DNA of 64,000 nt from Dasypus novemcinctus (lineage: Eukaryota > Chordata > Mammalia > Cingulata > Dasypodidae). A program made the translations under genes and the position numbers. Position 1 is the first letter of the stretch, and the number at the start of each line of letters is the position of its first letter. The stretch lies in assembly GCF_030445035.2 (NCBI RefSeq), contig NC_080680.1:97903157-97967156 (forward strand), in the 5' to 3' direction. Of this stretch, positions 12,390 through 23,884 are shown piece by piece. Under the pieces are notes generated by a model. It saw only the letters and a list, made by a program, of their open reading frames with translations, did no database searches and was not told where the DNA came from.

Positions 12390-12762
12390 GGGGAAGTAGA
12401 TGTGGTTCAAATGATTGGGCTCCATTTACCATATAGGAAGTCCAGGGTTCAATTCCCGGGGCCTCCTAGTGAAGGTAAACTGGCCTATGTGGCGAGTTGG
12501 CCCACATGGAGTGCTGACCCATGCAGTGTGCTGGCCCACATGGAGAGCTGGTACAGCAAAGAGAGGTAAAGGCAGTAAGAGACTAAGCAGACCAGAGAGC
12601 TGATTTGGTACAAGAGATTGAGCACGTCTTTCCCACTCTGGAAGGTCCCAGGATGGGTTCCCGTGTTGTCTATAGAGAAGACAAGCAAACACAGAAGAAC
12701 ACACAGCGAATGGACACAGAGAGCAGATCATGAGGGCAAGGGGGGGGGAGAAATAAATAGTT
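12390..12762 (+). mobile_element. DAS-type SINE, dimeric
   Basis: The head 'gaagtagatgtggttcaaat' with B-box 'gggttcaattcccgggg' is followed by a body of repeated 'catggagagctgg' phrases. A second head lies near 12610, and the tail is aaataaatag. Confidence 0.8.
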
Positions 12763-13053
12763 AAGTAAACAACCACACAAAAAAAGTCTCTGAAACCTTT
12801 ATTTTAAATAAGTTTCCCAGGAGATTTTTTTTGTGGTTATTTCTTTCTTTCTTTCTTTATTTTAAGATAAATAGATCACACAAAACAGGTGATTCTTACG
12901 CACAGTAAAGATGAAAACTCTGACCCAAAAAAACCCCAAAGCCAACAAACAGAAAAACTCGGGGTGTTCCCAGGACTATACAACCTCACACTTTTTATAC
13001 ATTAAACCTGCCAAATCAAAATGTGTCATGTGAAGAATGAAAGCCTTACCTCT

Positions 13054-13496
13054 TATATTAGTTAGGGTTCTCTAGGGAAACAGAATCAACAAGGGATATC
13101 TGTTGATAATAAGAGATTTATCAATTTCTCACGCAGCCGTGGGGATGCACAAGTCCAGGTTCCGCAGGCAGGCTGCAACCAGGAGCTCCGAAGATTCTTG
13201 ACAAGTTCTGGAAGATGCTGGCTATCCAAAGATGAGCTGGGAAATTCTCTCTCAATGCTGGAATCACTTCCCCTTTTAAGGGATTAAACTGATTGGGTTA
13301 AGCGTAACTCACTGCTGATGGTAATCTGCCTGATTGATGTAATTATAACCAGCTATCTATGATTTACCACTGCAGTAAAGTCAATGGTGACTAAAGTCCG
13401 TAAATGCCCTTGCATTGCAATTAACCCAGTGCTTGCTTGACCAAACAACTGGGCACAATTACCTGGCCAAGTTGACACAATAGCCTAACCATCACA
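13054..13496 (-). mobile_element. ERVL-like solo LTR with 5-bp TSD
   Basis: A 443-bp unit has LTR-like ends: in + orientation it starts TATATTAG (decayed TGTATTAG) and ends ATCACA. It is bounded by the exact 5-bp direct repeat cctct at 13049-13053 and 13497-13501. The 'ttagggttctctagggaaac' end and the 'ggccaagttgacacaatagc' end are the reversed termini of ERVL/MLT2-type LTRs, so the element reads on the minus strand. No internal retroviral sequence is attached. Confidence 0.75.
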
Positions 13497-13900
13497 CCTC
13501 TAAATCATGCAGGCAGTGCTGCTGTCATTACCGTGCACACACACTGAGCTGGTGCACCAAGACAGTGGCCATAACCATGTAGCCTCGATGGCTTGAATTG
13601 GTCAGTGGGTGCAGATGATAGGACAGCCCTATCTCTGGTCTGGGAGCCACAAGCAGCTGGAAGGAGAGATGTTTGTTCAAGGCCTGCAGGACCTTCTTTT
13701 TCCTTGGAACAACACATCGTTGATCTCTCCTAGCCAGTCACTATGTGATTTATGAGAGACCACAGCTATCCTTGTAGTTATGCCTGTAGTTACAAGTCCC
13801 TTATTTATTCAATGTACCCTATGTAAATGAGTGCCACAGGCATGCTACCATACTCAAAAGTGTGAGTGCATAACATACCAATGTTTTACATTTAGAAACA

Positions 13901-14260
13901 GGGAAACAGACTTGGCCCAGTGGTTAGGGCATCCGTCTACCATATGGGAGGTCCGCGGTTCAAACTCCGGGTCTCCTTGACCCGTGTGGAGCTGGCCCAT
14001 GCGCAGTGCTGATGCGCGCAAGGAGTGCCCTGCCACACAGGGGTGTCCCCCGCGAAGGGGAGCCCCACACGCAAGGAGTGCGCCCGTAAGGAGAGCCGCC
14101 CAGTGCAAAAGAAAGCGCAGCCTGCCCAGGAATGGCGCCGCCCACACTTCCCTTCCTGTGCCACTGACGACAACAGAAGCGGACAAAGAAACATGACGCA
14201 GCAAATAGACACAGAGAACAGACAACCGGGGGAGGGGAGGGAATTAAAATAAATAAAAAC
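13901..14260 (+). mobile_element. DAS-type SINE, long form
   Basis: The copy has the full head (cttggcccagtggttagggc), the B box (cggttcaaactccggg), the GC-rich body with the 'gcgcaaggagtgccctgcca' block and the A-rich tail. Open frames across it are artefacts. Confidence 0.9.
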
Positions 14261-14700
14261 CAAAAAAAATCACTTTTCTTGATACATACAATTTATCCAA
14301 AGTGAACAATCAATGGCATTTAGTATAATCACATAGTTGAGCATTCATCACTTCAATCATTATTAAAGCATTTTAATTATTTCAATAATAAACAAAAAAA
14401 ACAACAGAAAAACAAGAAAATTCTTCACTTCTCAATCTCTCTATGCTTTCCTGCTGTACATGGCTGCTATTTCTGGCTGTTCTTGCACAATTGTTTATTT
14501 GTTTATTAAGAAGTTTTATTGAGATATATTCACATACCATATGATCTTTCCAAAGTGTATAATCATGGCTTTTAGAAAAATCACAGTATTGTATATTCAT
14601 CATCTTGAAAATTTTAGAACAATTTTATTACTCCAAAAAGAAAGACCCCACACTCCTTAGTGTTCCTATGCATGTATTTTAGGGAGAAAAAATGGGCAAG
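14261..14700 (-). mobile_element. L1 3'-region-like fragment
   Basis: The stretch shares long similarity with 30603-31100, including 'gagcattcatcacttcaatc' and 'tggctgctatttctggctgt'. The 'ttttattgagatatattcac' phrase is typical of antisense mammalian L1 3' regions. Confidence 0.55.
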
Positions 14701-14713
14701 TGGGGATCAACTG

Positions 14714-15109
14714 TGTATTAGGGTTTTCTGGGGAAACAGTACTGACAGAAGATATATCTAAATATGAGATTTTTGAATAAGAATTGCTTCACATGACTGA
14801 AAGTCCAAATTCCACAGGGCAGGCTGCAAGCTGGGAACTCCGATGAAGGGTTTTGATGGATTCCCCAGGAGAAGTGGGCTGGCTGAAGTAGAAGTGGAAA
14901 TTCCCTTCTGACTGCTGATTGCATGAAAGCTCTCTCATTGTTGAAGGCAAGGTCCTCAGTTGATTACAGATGTAATCAACCATAGATGCAGTCAATTTCC
15001 TGATGATTTAAGTCCATGAAATAGCCTCACAGTAACAATCAGGCCTTGTTTGACCACACAACTGGACACCATAACCTGGCCAAGTTGATACAGGACCTTA
15101 ACCATCACA
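14714..15109 (-). mobile_element. ERVL-like solo LTR, same family as 13054-13496
   Basis: A 396-bp unit starts TGTATTAG and ends CATCACA. It is flanked by aactg (14709-14713) and aattg (15110-15114), a 5-bp TSD with one mismatch. Both ends match the copy at 13054, including the 'cctggccaagttgatacagg' block. The orientation is minus. Confidence 0.72.
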
Positions 15110-16249
15110 AATTGGTCAGAGCCTCAGATTTTAAAAAGATGCAGTTAGAGTTCAAACTCAGGACTGACTAAATCTTGGGCTCTCTCCACAGATCCAGACT
15201 GCCTCCCTCACTCTTTCACACACACACTTTATTTTGTTTTTGAAATGTGAAAACACCAAAAGAACCACCATCAAAAGATCTCAATTCCTTTGTTAGGCCT
15301 TAAAGAGAGAGAGAATTTAACCAGTTCTCAAAAGGTAGGCTATTGGTCTAAACCTGACATACAGCCAGGTTGGAGAAGCAGGAAAGTGGTACCTAAGCAG
15401 GTACAAGGTCCAGGTAAGTACAAGAGCTAAGGGAGTATGGAAGAAGAAAGGACGTCTTGGGAGGTAGAAATAGTTTCACTGAACTTTGACAGAACAGAAA
15501 GGACCACTGTGAGGAGTAGAGATAGACGTTTCAGAGAAAGGAGCAGCAGGCATAAAGCAACAGAGAAGGCTGCAACAAGACTTTTATGGAAATCCACAAA
15601 AATGGTGCTAAAGTCTTAGAACTGGAGCAAATCACTTGGCAGAGCCTGCGTAAAAAAGCACAAGACCCTGGTAAGGGCTTTGGTTGAAAACCCCTTCTCC
15701 CTCTTCCCCCATTTACGCAGCATTTATGGCTCTTTTTCTCCTTTTCTGGCAATCCCTGGTCTCCTTGAATAAATCTATGTGATTCCTATGAAAACTGGTG
15801 CCAAGGTTGGAACAAGTGATCTAGGCTAAGCCAATGAGCACTTTCCAGCCACCTCATGGCCATGATTGGCTCAAGGGTGGGCAGGTGACCTAAATTAGTC
15901 CAATCAAAGAATCCCTGACCCTTCACTGGAAATGAGGAAGCCTAAAGCTTTGGGTGATCAGCCTTGGGATGAACCAGACAAAAGGAAAGAAAGAGCAGGA
16001 ACACTGAAGCAATCCAGTTCTTGGAGACAACTCCAAGCCCCTGGATCCAGGCTTTCTTAAAGCCTACTCTTAAATTTAAATTTAATTAAAAAAAAAAAAG
16101 TAGATCCTTTTATATCTGGCACCTGGAGTATGGAGCCAGCCACAGCCTGAACTTCAGGCCTGGGTTCTAACTTGGTACCACAGCTACTGGATTCAGAGTT
16201 CCTTCTGTGGTCAGTGAGGCATGGGATGAATTTGCTTCGCCAGTGTAGA
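15110..16249. other. Unassigned, apparently unique stretch
   Basis: I see no credible gene. A CA-rich bit lies at about 15220-15227 and an A run at about 16088-16099. Short open frames are present, but without coding signature or splice support. Confidence 0.5.
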
Positions 16250-16462
16250 GCGGTGGTTCTCACTGGAGTGACTTTGCCTTCAGGGGGCATTTGGTAATGT
16301 CTGGAGACATTTTTGGTTGTCACATCTATGGGGAGGGGTGGTTCCGCCGTATCTAGTGGGTAAAGGCCAGGAGTGCTGCTACACATCCTCCAATCCCAGG
16401 ACAGTCCTCCACAAAAAAGAATTATCTGGCTCAAAATGTCAACACTACATTGAGAAATCCTG
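16250..16462 (+). mobile_element. MER20 (hAT-Charlie DNA transposon relic)
   Basis: About 213 bp is recognisable along its whole length: 'cggtggttctcactgg', 'ggtaatgtctggagacattt', 'ttggttgtcaca', 'tatctagtgggtaaaggcca', 'agaattatctggctcaaaat' and the end 'ttgagaaatcctg'. The two ends form the diverged terminal inverted repeats of this non-autonomous family, which is shared by eutherians. Confidence 0.85.
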
Positions 16463-16754
16463 GTTTAAGGTTTTCTTGGACTTCATTAAGAAAAAAACAT
16501 TGGGGAGCCTCACATGCAGAATACCCTCCTGTCCATACCCTGGTAATGCTCCCCTGCTAGAAACAAGAGTCTCTAAATCATCTCTCTGTCCTCCATTAAC
16601 ATTCACTACTTCTGCTAAAACAAAAGTAATTCCCTATACTGGACATTAGAGAGCAGGAATTTCCAATGATAATCCTGTCATCCTAGACAAGTGCAGTGAT
16701 AAAAGCATTTTTTGCTGGAGCTGGCAAAGACTGCATATTTGCAGAAATAAAAAG

Positions 16755-16840
16755 TTTTTTTTTAGGAGGTACCAGGGATTGGACCCAGGGCCTCGTACAT
16801 GGGAAGCAGGCTCTCAACCACTGAGCTACACCCACTCCCC
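16755..16840 (-). mobile_element. DAS-type SINE, monomer
   Basis: Read on the minus strand it is 'gggtgtagctcagtggttga...gcctgcttcccatgta...gtccaatccctgg' followed by an A run. It is the simple tRNA-like form. Confidence 0.85.
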
Positions 16841-18023
16841 TTGAATTTTATATATAAATGAAAATGGCTATACATATCTAAAGGATTAACAATAAAAATA
16901 AGTCAAACTTAAAACACATTTTTAAGTTTGTTTAGAAAAACAAACTGTTTAGAAACAGTTTAGAAAAAGAAGTAGTTAGGCTATATAGATGCTTTAGTTA
17001 AGAAATTTTGGCTACAAGTAATAGAAACTCCCTTGAGCTGACTAAATTCCAAAATGAGTTTATTGGAAGGCTACAGGAGAGCACCAATGAATCAAAGAGA
17101 GAATCAACAACCAGGCAGTGGTATGCTATAGCTGGGTCATACTGACTTGCAGGTGCCAATTTTACCCAATTCTGCCTAACTCCCGGTACAATGACATCAC
17201 TTCAGTGGCTTGAAATGGGTAGTGGCAAGGGTTGCTTACACCACAGAAATCAGCAAACACTGGAAATCAGGGCTTTTTGTTTGTTTGCTTTGTTGTTGTA
17301 TGAGAGTTGGTTGTTAAACATTTACTAGCACATCACGGCAGCCAGGCAGTGAGCAAGAGCCAAGGAAGCTCAGGGCCTCAGCAGCTATAAACTAGGAACT
17401 GCCCCTAGAGCTCTGCCATTAATGTGACCCAGCTCCAACCATTTCCAGTCTCTGGATTTCTTTCTTCAAAACTCTAAATTTCTGGGAGAGAAAGTTCAAG
17501 TGGCACTGTGCCCACTTCTGCTCTCAGCAGCTGTGTCCTGGGGCAGCCTTCCTGGGGAGTGGATTACACCATGAACTATTCTTAGAGAAGGACATATTGT
17601 GAATCTGCTCCATTCACTATGGCTGTCTGGTGTACACACTCAACCACCTCTTCCTAGATTTCTAAAGCATTCCCTCCTATCACAATCCGAAAATGCTATG
17701 CACTACTGCAGCAGCCTCTCCTAATAGCAGGTCACTGAATCCACAGATGATGTCATGGGGCCAGGCTTTTCAGGGTCTACCATATCCAGATAATAACCAT
17801 CATCCTTTGGTTCCTGAGGGACCCTATTTGACTCTTCTGCAATCTGTGAAATACATGGTAAATTTAGCTAACAACCAAACACAGTGGACAATACTGAGAG
17901 ACAAGGAAGAAGGAAAAAACCCAACCGTGCTAACTCCTGTTTAACACGGGAAAGGATAATTATCTGCTCAAGGAGCATTGCCTTGCTCTGGGACTCAGTG
18001 GGACTTTAATTCTTCTAGCTACA
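16841..18023. other. Unassigned stretch with a weak repeat-like segment
   Basis: The segment near 16995-17110 (ttggctacaagtaatagaaa, then gagtttattgg) resembles an ancient interspersed repeat that I cannot name with confidence. The rest shows nothing recognisable. Confidence 0.4.
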
Positions 18024-18418
18024 GGGAAGTAGATTTGGCTCAATGGATAGAACGTCCGCCTACCACATGGGAGGTCTAGGATTCAAACTCAGGGCCTCCT
18101 GACCTGTGTGATGAGTTGGCACATGCGCAGTGCTGATGTGCACAAGGAGCACCATGCCACGCAGGCGTGTCCCCAGCGTCAGGGAGCCCCATGCACAAAG
18201 AGTGCGCCCTGTAAGGACAGCCACCCTGCTCGAAAAAAAGCGCAGCCTGCCCAGAAGTGGCATCGCACACATGGAGAGCTGACACAGTAAGATGACACAA
18301 CAAAATGAGACACAGAATCCTGGTACCACTGACAAGAATCCAAGCGGACACAGAAGAACACACAGCGAATGGACAGAGAGAACAGGCAATGGCAGGGAAG
18401 GGGAGATAAAAAGAAAAG
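18024..18418 (+). mobile_element. DAS-type SINE, long form, with TSD
   Basis: The full head, body and A-rich tail are flanked by the 10-bp direct repeat ctagctacag at 18014-18023 and just after the tail near 18420. The matching TSD shows insertion by target-primed reverse transcription. Confidence 0.9.
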
Positions 18419-18956
18419 ACTAGCTACAGTTTTCACTTGCCATTCCAGTCTACTTCAGACCCATACATAAGCTATGTCTGGTCTTAAGATTTCAGTGGCT
18501 GGGCAACTTGCCTGCAACCTGTATTAGCTGGAGAGCTTTCTCTTATCTGGGTCCCACTGGAAGGTCACTGCTTTTTCATTTATCAGATAATTGGGAGGCA
18601 GCTGTGCATCCACATGTATAGGATGCTGTCTCCAAAATAAAAAGAAATTATGTTTCTTTCTTAGTGATAAGGGACATAAACCTCTGGTTTTCAAACCTGG
18701 ATGGTTTTAATAGGTTTGTCAAAAACCAGTTGGCCATAGAGGTGAGGTTTATTTCTGAACTCTCAATTTTATTTCACTGATACATGTGTCTATCTTTATG
18801 CAAATACCATGCAGTTTTAACCACAGTAGCTTTGTAATATGTTTCAAGTTCAGGCAGTGAAATCCCTCCCTTATTCCTCTTATTTTTTTCAATGCTTTTG
18901 CCTATTTGGATGCATTTTTCCCTTCCAAATGAATTTGGTAATTGCCTTTTTTATTC

Positions 18957-19677
18957 CTATAGTTTGTTGGAATATTGATTGGTATTGTATTGAATTGATA
19001 AATCATTTTGTGTAGGATTGATGCCTTCATGATATTTAGTCTTCCAATCTAAGAACACATGATGTCTTTCCATTTGTTTAGGTCTTTGTTGATTCCTGTT
19101 AGCATTGTTCTGTACTTTTCTGCATATAGGTCTTGTACTTCTTTGGTTAAATTGATTCTTAGATATTTGAGTCTTCTTGTTGCTATTGTAAATGGAATTT
19201 TCCCCTGCTTTCTTCCTTAGATTCTTCAATATTAGCGTATAGAAACATTACTAATATTTGTGTATTCATCTTGTATCCTGACACTTTGCTGACCTCATTT
19301 ATCAACTCAAGCAGCTTTGTCATAGACATTTCAGAATTTTATAAATATAGGATCATATCATTGCAAATAGTGAGAGTTTTACTTCCTTTTATTTGGGTCC
19401 TTTTTTTTAAAACTTGTTTAATTGCTCTAGCTAGAACTTCTAGCACAATGCTGAATAACAATGGTGACGGTGGATATCCTTGTCTTGTTCCTGATCTTAG
19501 ATGGAAAGCTTTCAACCTTTTCCCATTGAGTATGATGTTGACTGTGGGTTTTTCATATATCCCTTTTACCATATTGAGGAGTTTTCCTTCAATTCCTATC
19601 TTTTGAAGTGTTTTTTTTATCAAGAAATTATCCTGGATTTTGTTGAATGCCTTTTCTACATTGATTGAGATGATCAA
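18957..19677 (-). pseudogene. L1-A ORF2 reverse transcriptase fragment
   Basis: The frame at 19677-19339 reads [19 protein letters not shown], then ends with the RT block [20 protein letters not shown], one of the most diagnostic L1 motifs. A second frame at 19229-18957 continues the downstream ORF2 sequence. Both are remnants, split by frameshifts. Confidence 0.9.
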
Positions 19678-19864
19678 TGGTTTTATTCCTTCAATTTATT
19701 AATATGGTATATTATGTTGATTGATTCTCTTATATTGAACCAGTCTTGCTAGGAATAAATCCCACTTGGTTGTGATGTATAAGTCTTTTGATATGCTGTT
19801 GGATTCTATTTGTTGAGATTTTTTGCATTTATGTTCATTACAGAAATGGTCTGTAATTTTCTTT

Positions 19865-20189
19865 TTTTTTTTTAAAGGTTTGTTTACTTAATTTATTTTT
19901 TATTTTTCCCCTCTCCCCCAGATGGTTTGCTCATCTGTCTGCTCATTGTTTGATCATCTTCTCCAGGAGGTACCAGGAACTGAACCCAGGACCTCCCACA
20001 TGGGAAGCCTGTGCCCAACGGCCTGAGCCACGTCCGCCCCCCACGGGCTGTGGCGTCTGCTGGCTGTGTGTCTAGCTAATTGTGGTGGTGTGGCATCTGC
20101 TCGTCTTCTTTAGGGGTGACCAGGACCTGTACCTGGGACCTCCCATGTGGTAGGTGGGTGCCCAACTGGTTGAGCCACATCTGATTCCC
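19865..20189 (-). mobile_element. DAS-type SINE, dimeric, inside L1-A
   Basis: Two B-box-like segments (ggtaccaggaactgaaccca near 19966 and gtgaccaggacctgtacctg near 20117) lie beside a T-run at the left end. The L1 phrase gtaattttcttttt before the SINE and gtgattttcttttc after it is the duplicated target. Confidence 0.8.
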
Positions 20190-20383
20190 TGTGATTTTCT
20201 TTTCTTGTAGTGTCTTTATCTGGCTTTGGTATTAGGGTGATGTTGTCTTCATAAAATGCATTGGGTAATTTTCCCTCCTCTTCAATTTTTCGGAAGAGTT
20301 TAAACAGGATTGATTTTTTAAATGCTTGGTAGAATTCATCTGTGAAGCCTGTACTCTTCTTCTTTGGGAGACCTTTTTTTTTT

Positions 20384-21177
20384 TTCCAAATTCTACTCAA
20401 TTTATTCATTTTTTAAAAAGATATTACAGTTAAAAAAAAATATGAGGTCCCCATTCGCCCCCACCACCCCCACCCCACCACTCCCCCCACAGTAACACTC
20501 TCCCCCATCATCATGTCACATCCATTGCATCTGGTGAGTACATCTCCGGGCATCGCTGCACCCCATGTCCCGTATTCCAGACCATAAGCCACACTTTCCC
20601 ATGTTCCATCCAGTGGGCCATGGGAGGACATACAACATCCGGCAATTGTCCCTGGGGCACCACCCAGGACAACTCCAAGTCCCGAGAATGCCTCCATATC
20701 TCCTCTTCCTCCCATTCCCCACACCCAGCAGCCACCATGACCACTTTTTCCATATCAATGCCACATTTTCTCGATTATTAACCACAATAGTTCATGAATA
20801 GAATATCATTAAGTCCACTCTGATCCTTAAAGTATTCCTCCTTCCTGTGGACCTTGGCTTGGTTGAGTCCATTCCACATCTATGTCAAGAGGGGATTTAG
20901 ATTCCACATGGATATTGGATGCAATCCTCCTGCTTTCAGTTGTAGGCACTCTAGGCTCCATGGTGTGGTGGTTGACATTCTTCAACTCCATGTTAGCTGA
21001 GTGGAGTAAGTCCAATAAATCAGAGTGTAGGAGCTGAAGTCTGTTGAGGTCAGGGCCTGGCTATCATATTGTCAGTCCAGAGATTCAAATCCCCTAGATA
21101 TATCTTAAGCCCCAGCACCAACTACAATTCCAGTAAAGTAGCATGAAAGTCTTGTGAAAAGAGATCCCATCTGAGTT
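20384..21177 (-). mobile_element. Young 5'-truncated L1 tail inside L1-A
   Basis: About 790 bp begins with a T-run and reads leftward into an L1 3' UTR with a G-rich minus strand (20449-20490). It is bounded by tttgggagacctttt (about 20368) and tttgggagactttt (about 21178), a near-perfect TSD. It is closely related to 29290-30074 and, in reverse orientation, to 26917-27216 and 56022-56432. Confidence 0.8.
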
Positions 21178-21750
21178 TTGGGAGACTTTTGATGACCGAG
21201 TCAATCTCTTTAAATGTAAATGGTGGTTAAGTTCTTATATTTCTTGTAGCAACAATGTGGGTTATTTGTGTATTTCTATGAATTTGTCCATTTCTTCTAG
21301 CTTGTCTAGTTTGTTGGCACACAGTTTACCATTATATCCTCTTATGATGATCCTTTTTATTTCTGTGGGGTCAGTTGTAACATTACCCCTTTCATTTCTG
21401 ATTTTATTTATTTGTATCTTCTCTCTTTTTTTCCCTTTGTTAGTCTAGCTAGGGGATTGTCAATTTTATTGATCTTCTCAAAGAACCTGCTTTAGGTTTT
21501 GTTGATTTTCTCTTTTGTTTTCTTTTTTTGTTGTTCTCAATTTCATTTATTTCTTCTCTAGTCCTTACTATTTCTTTCTGCTTGCTTTGGGATTGGTTTG
21601 CTGTTCTTTTTCTAGTTTCTCCATTTGTTCAGTTAGCTCTTTGATTCTAGCTCTTCCTTTTTTAATATAGGTGTTTAGGGCCATAAATTTCCCTCTCAGG
21701 ATGCCTTCACTGTATCTCATGAGTTTGGTAAGTTGTGTTCTTGTTTTCAT

Positions 21751-22333
21751 TCATCTCAATATATTTACTAATTTGATTACAATTTCTTTCTTGGCTCGGT
21801 GATTAGTTAGGAGTGTGTTGTTTAGCCTCCACACATTTACAAATTTTCCTATTTTCCCTCTACTATTGATTTCCAGTTTCATTCCATTATGATCTGAGAA
21901 GGTGCTTGGTATAATTTTAATCTTTTTATATTTATTGAGACTAGCATTGTGGCCTAACATGTGGTCTATACTGGAAAAGATCCATGAGCACTTTTATAAC
22001 TGCTGAGTCTGGGTACAACATTCTGTATGTATCTGTTAGGTCTACCTCGTTTATCATATTGTTCAAGTTCTCTCTTTTCTTGTTGGTCTTCTGTCTAGTT
22101 GTTCTATCTAATGTTGTGAGTGGTGTATTGAAGTCTCCAAGTACTATTGTAGAGATGTCTGTTTGTCCCTTCAGTTTTGCCAGAGTTTGTCTCATGTATT
22201 TTGGGGCACCCTGGTTAGGTGCATAGATATTTATGACTGTTATTCCTTCCTGGTGGGTTGTCCCTTTAATCAATATATAACGGTCTTCTGTGTCTCTTAT
22301 AACTTTTTTGCATTTAAAGTATGTTTTGTCCAA
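21751..22333 (-). pseudogene. L1-A ORF2 endonuclease fragment
   Basis: A minus-strand reading frame contains INIYAPNQGAPKYM and the endonuclease block VLGDFNTPLTTLDR, which matches the APE-like endonuclease domain of LINE-1 ORF2. The domain is incomplete and separated from the RT by insertions. Confidence 0.9.
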
Positions 22334-22499
22334 TATTAGTATAGCTACCCCATCCTTTTTTTGTTACTCTTTGCATGGGGTATCTTTTTCCATCCTTTCA
22401 CTTTCAGTCAGTTTATATCCTTAGGTCTAAGGTGAGTCTCTTGTACGCAGCATAGGGATGGCTCTTTTGGGTTTGTTTGTTTGTTTTCATCTATTCTGT

Positions 22500-23884
22500 C
22501 AGCCTATGTCTTTTGATTGGGGACTTTAATCCATTCCTATTCAATAATATTACTGTAAATACATTATTTACTTCCATCATTTTACTCTTTGGTTTTCATA
22601 TATCATATCTTATTTTTGCCTGTCTTTTTACTCTTTTGGTTATCCTTTCTGCTATTCTTTCTTCTACACTCTCCTCCAAGTCTCTCCTCTGTCTTTTTCT
22701 TTCAGGCTCTATGGCTACTTTTAATATTTCCTGCAAAGGTGGATTCTTTTTTACAAACTCTTTTAGCTTCTGTTTGTTTGTGAATATTTTAAACTCACCT
22801 TCATATTTGAAGGAAAACTTTGCTGGATAATGTATTCTTAGCCGGCAGCTTTTCTCTTTCAATATGCTAATTGTATCAATACCACTGTCTTCTTGTCTCC
22901 ATACCATTGTCTTCTTGTTTCTGATGAGAAATTCTAAGTCTTACTGGGTATCTCTTGTATAGGATGGTTTGTTACTCCTTAGTGATCTCAGAATTTTCTC
23001 TTTATCTTTGACATTTGACATTCTGAGTAGTGTGTGTCTTGGAGTAGGTCTCTTCCATTTATTCTGATCAGTGTATACTGCACTTCTTGGATATGTTGGT
23101 TCATTTCTTTTGTGAGAGTTGGGAAATTTTCAGCTATTATTTCTTTTTAAATTTTTTATTATCTTTTTATTTATTTTTTAAGATACATAGATCTATTATT
23201 TCTTAAGATGCTTTTTCTTCACCTTTTCCCTTCTCTTCTCCTTCTGGAACTCCCATGGTATGTATGTCATTGCATTTCATGTCGTCATTCAACTCCCAAA
23301 GCCCCTGATTTTTTTCCCATTCTTTTCTCTTTTCAATTTCAGTTGTCTGCTTTCTGTATCACTTATTCTTTCTTCTATCATTTCAAGTCTGCTGTTGTAT
23401 ATCTCTGGTGTGTTCTTTTTTAGATTTTTTTTCTTTTTTCTGATGATGTTTTTGATATCATCTATTGTGTCATTCATTCTCATGAGCTCTGTTACTTTTC
23501 TATCCAGGTTTTCCAATTCTTCTTTGTGCTCACCCAGTGTCTTCTTGATGTATTTAATCTCTTTAGCTATATTGTCTTTCAACTCATTAATTTGATTTTG
23601 GAAATGTGGGTGCATCTTGTTAAGTAGTTGTCTCAAATCCTGTGTCTCTTCTGGGGCTTTGATTTTTTTGTGTGTGGGGGTCATTTCTTCTATTTTCTTA
23701 GTATGGCTTGTAATTTTTTGCTGATGTCTAGGTATCTGGTTAGGATGATGAGTTTACTCAGGTGCTCAATTTCCCTTTCTCTTTTTAGGGACTTAGTGGC
23801 ATGAAGCTGTGTGTTACAGCAGTTCTTTGATTCTTGTTTCAACCTGTTCTTGGTCTTTACGATTCTCCCTGTTAGTTGTTCCAA
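22500..23884 (-). pseudogene. L1-A ORF1 remnant
   Basis: The frame at 23684-23289 is rich in Lys and Glu with heptad-like hydrophobics (IKYIKKTLGEHKEELENLDR), fitting the ORF1 coiled coil. The frame at 22907-22596 carries the C-terminal RNA-binding part (RIHYPAKFSFKYEGEFKIF). A T-rich insert near 23140-23200 separates them. The encoded RNA chaperone is no longer intact. Confidence 0.85.

Noticed and set aside
20413-20801. Clustered open frames on both strands near 20.5-20.8 kb
   Set aside because: They fall in an L1 3' UTR copy that recurs elsewhere in the window without conserved frames.
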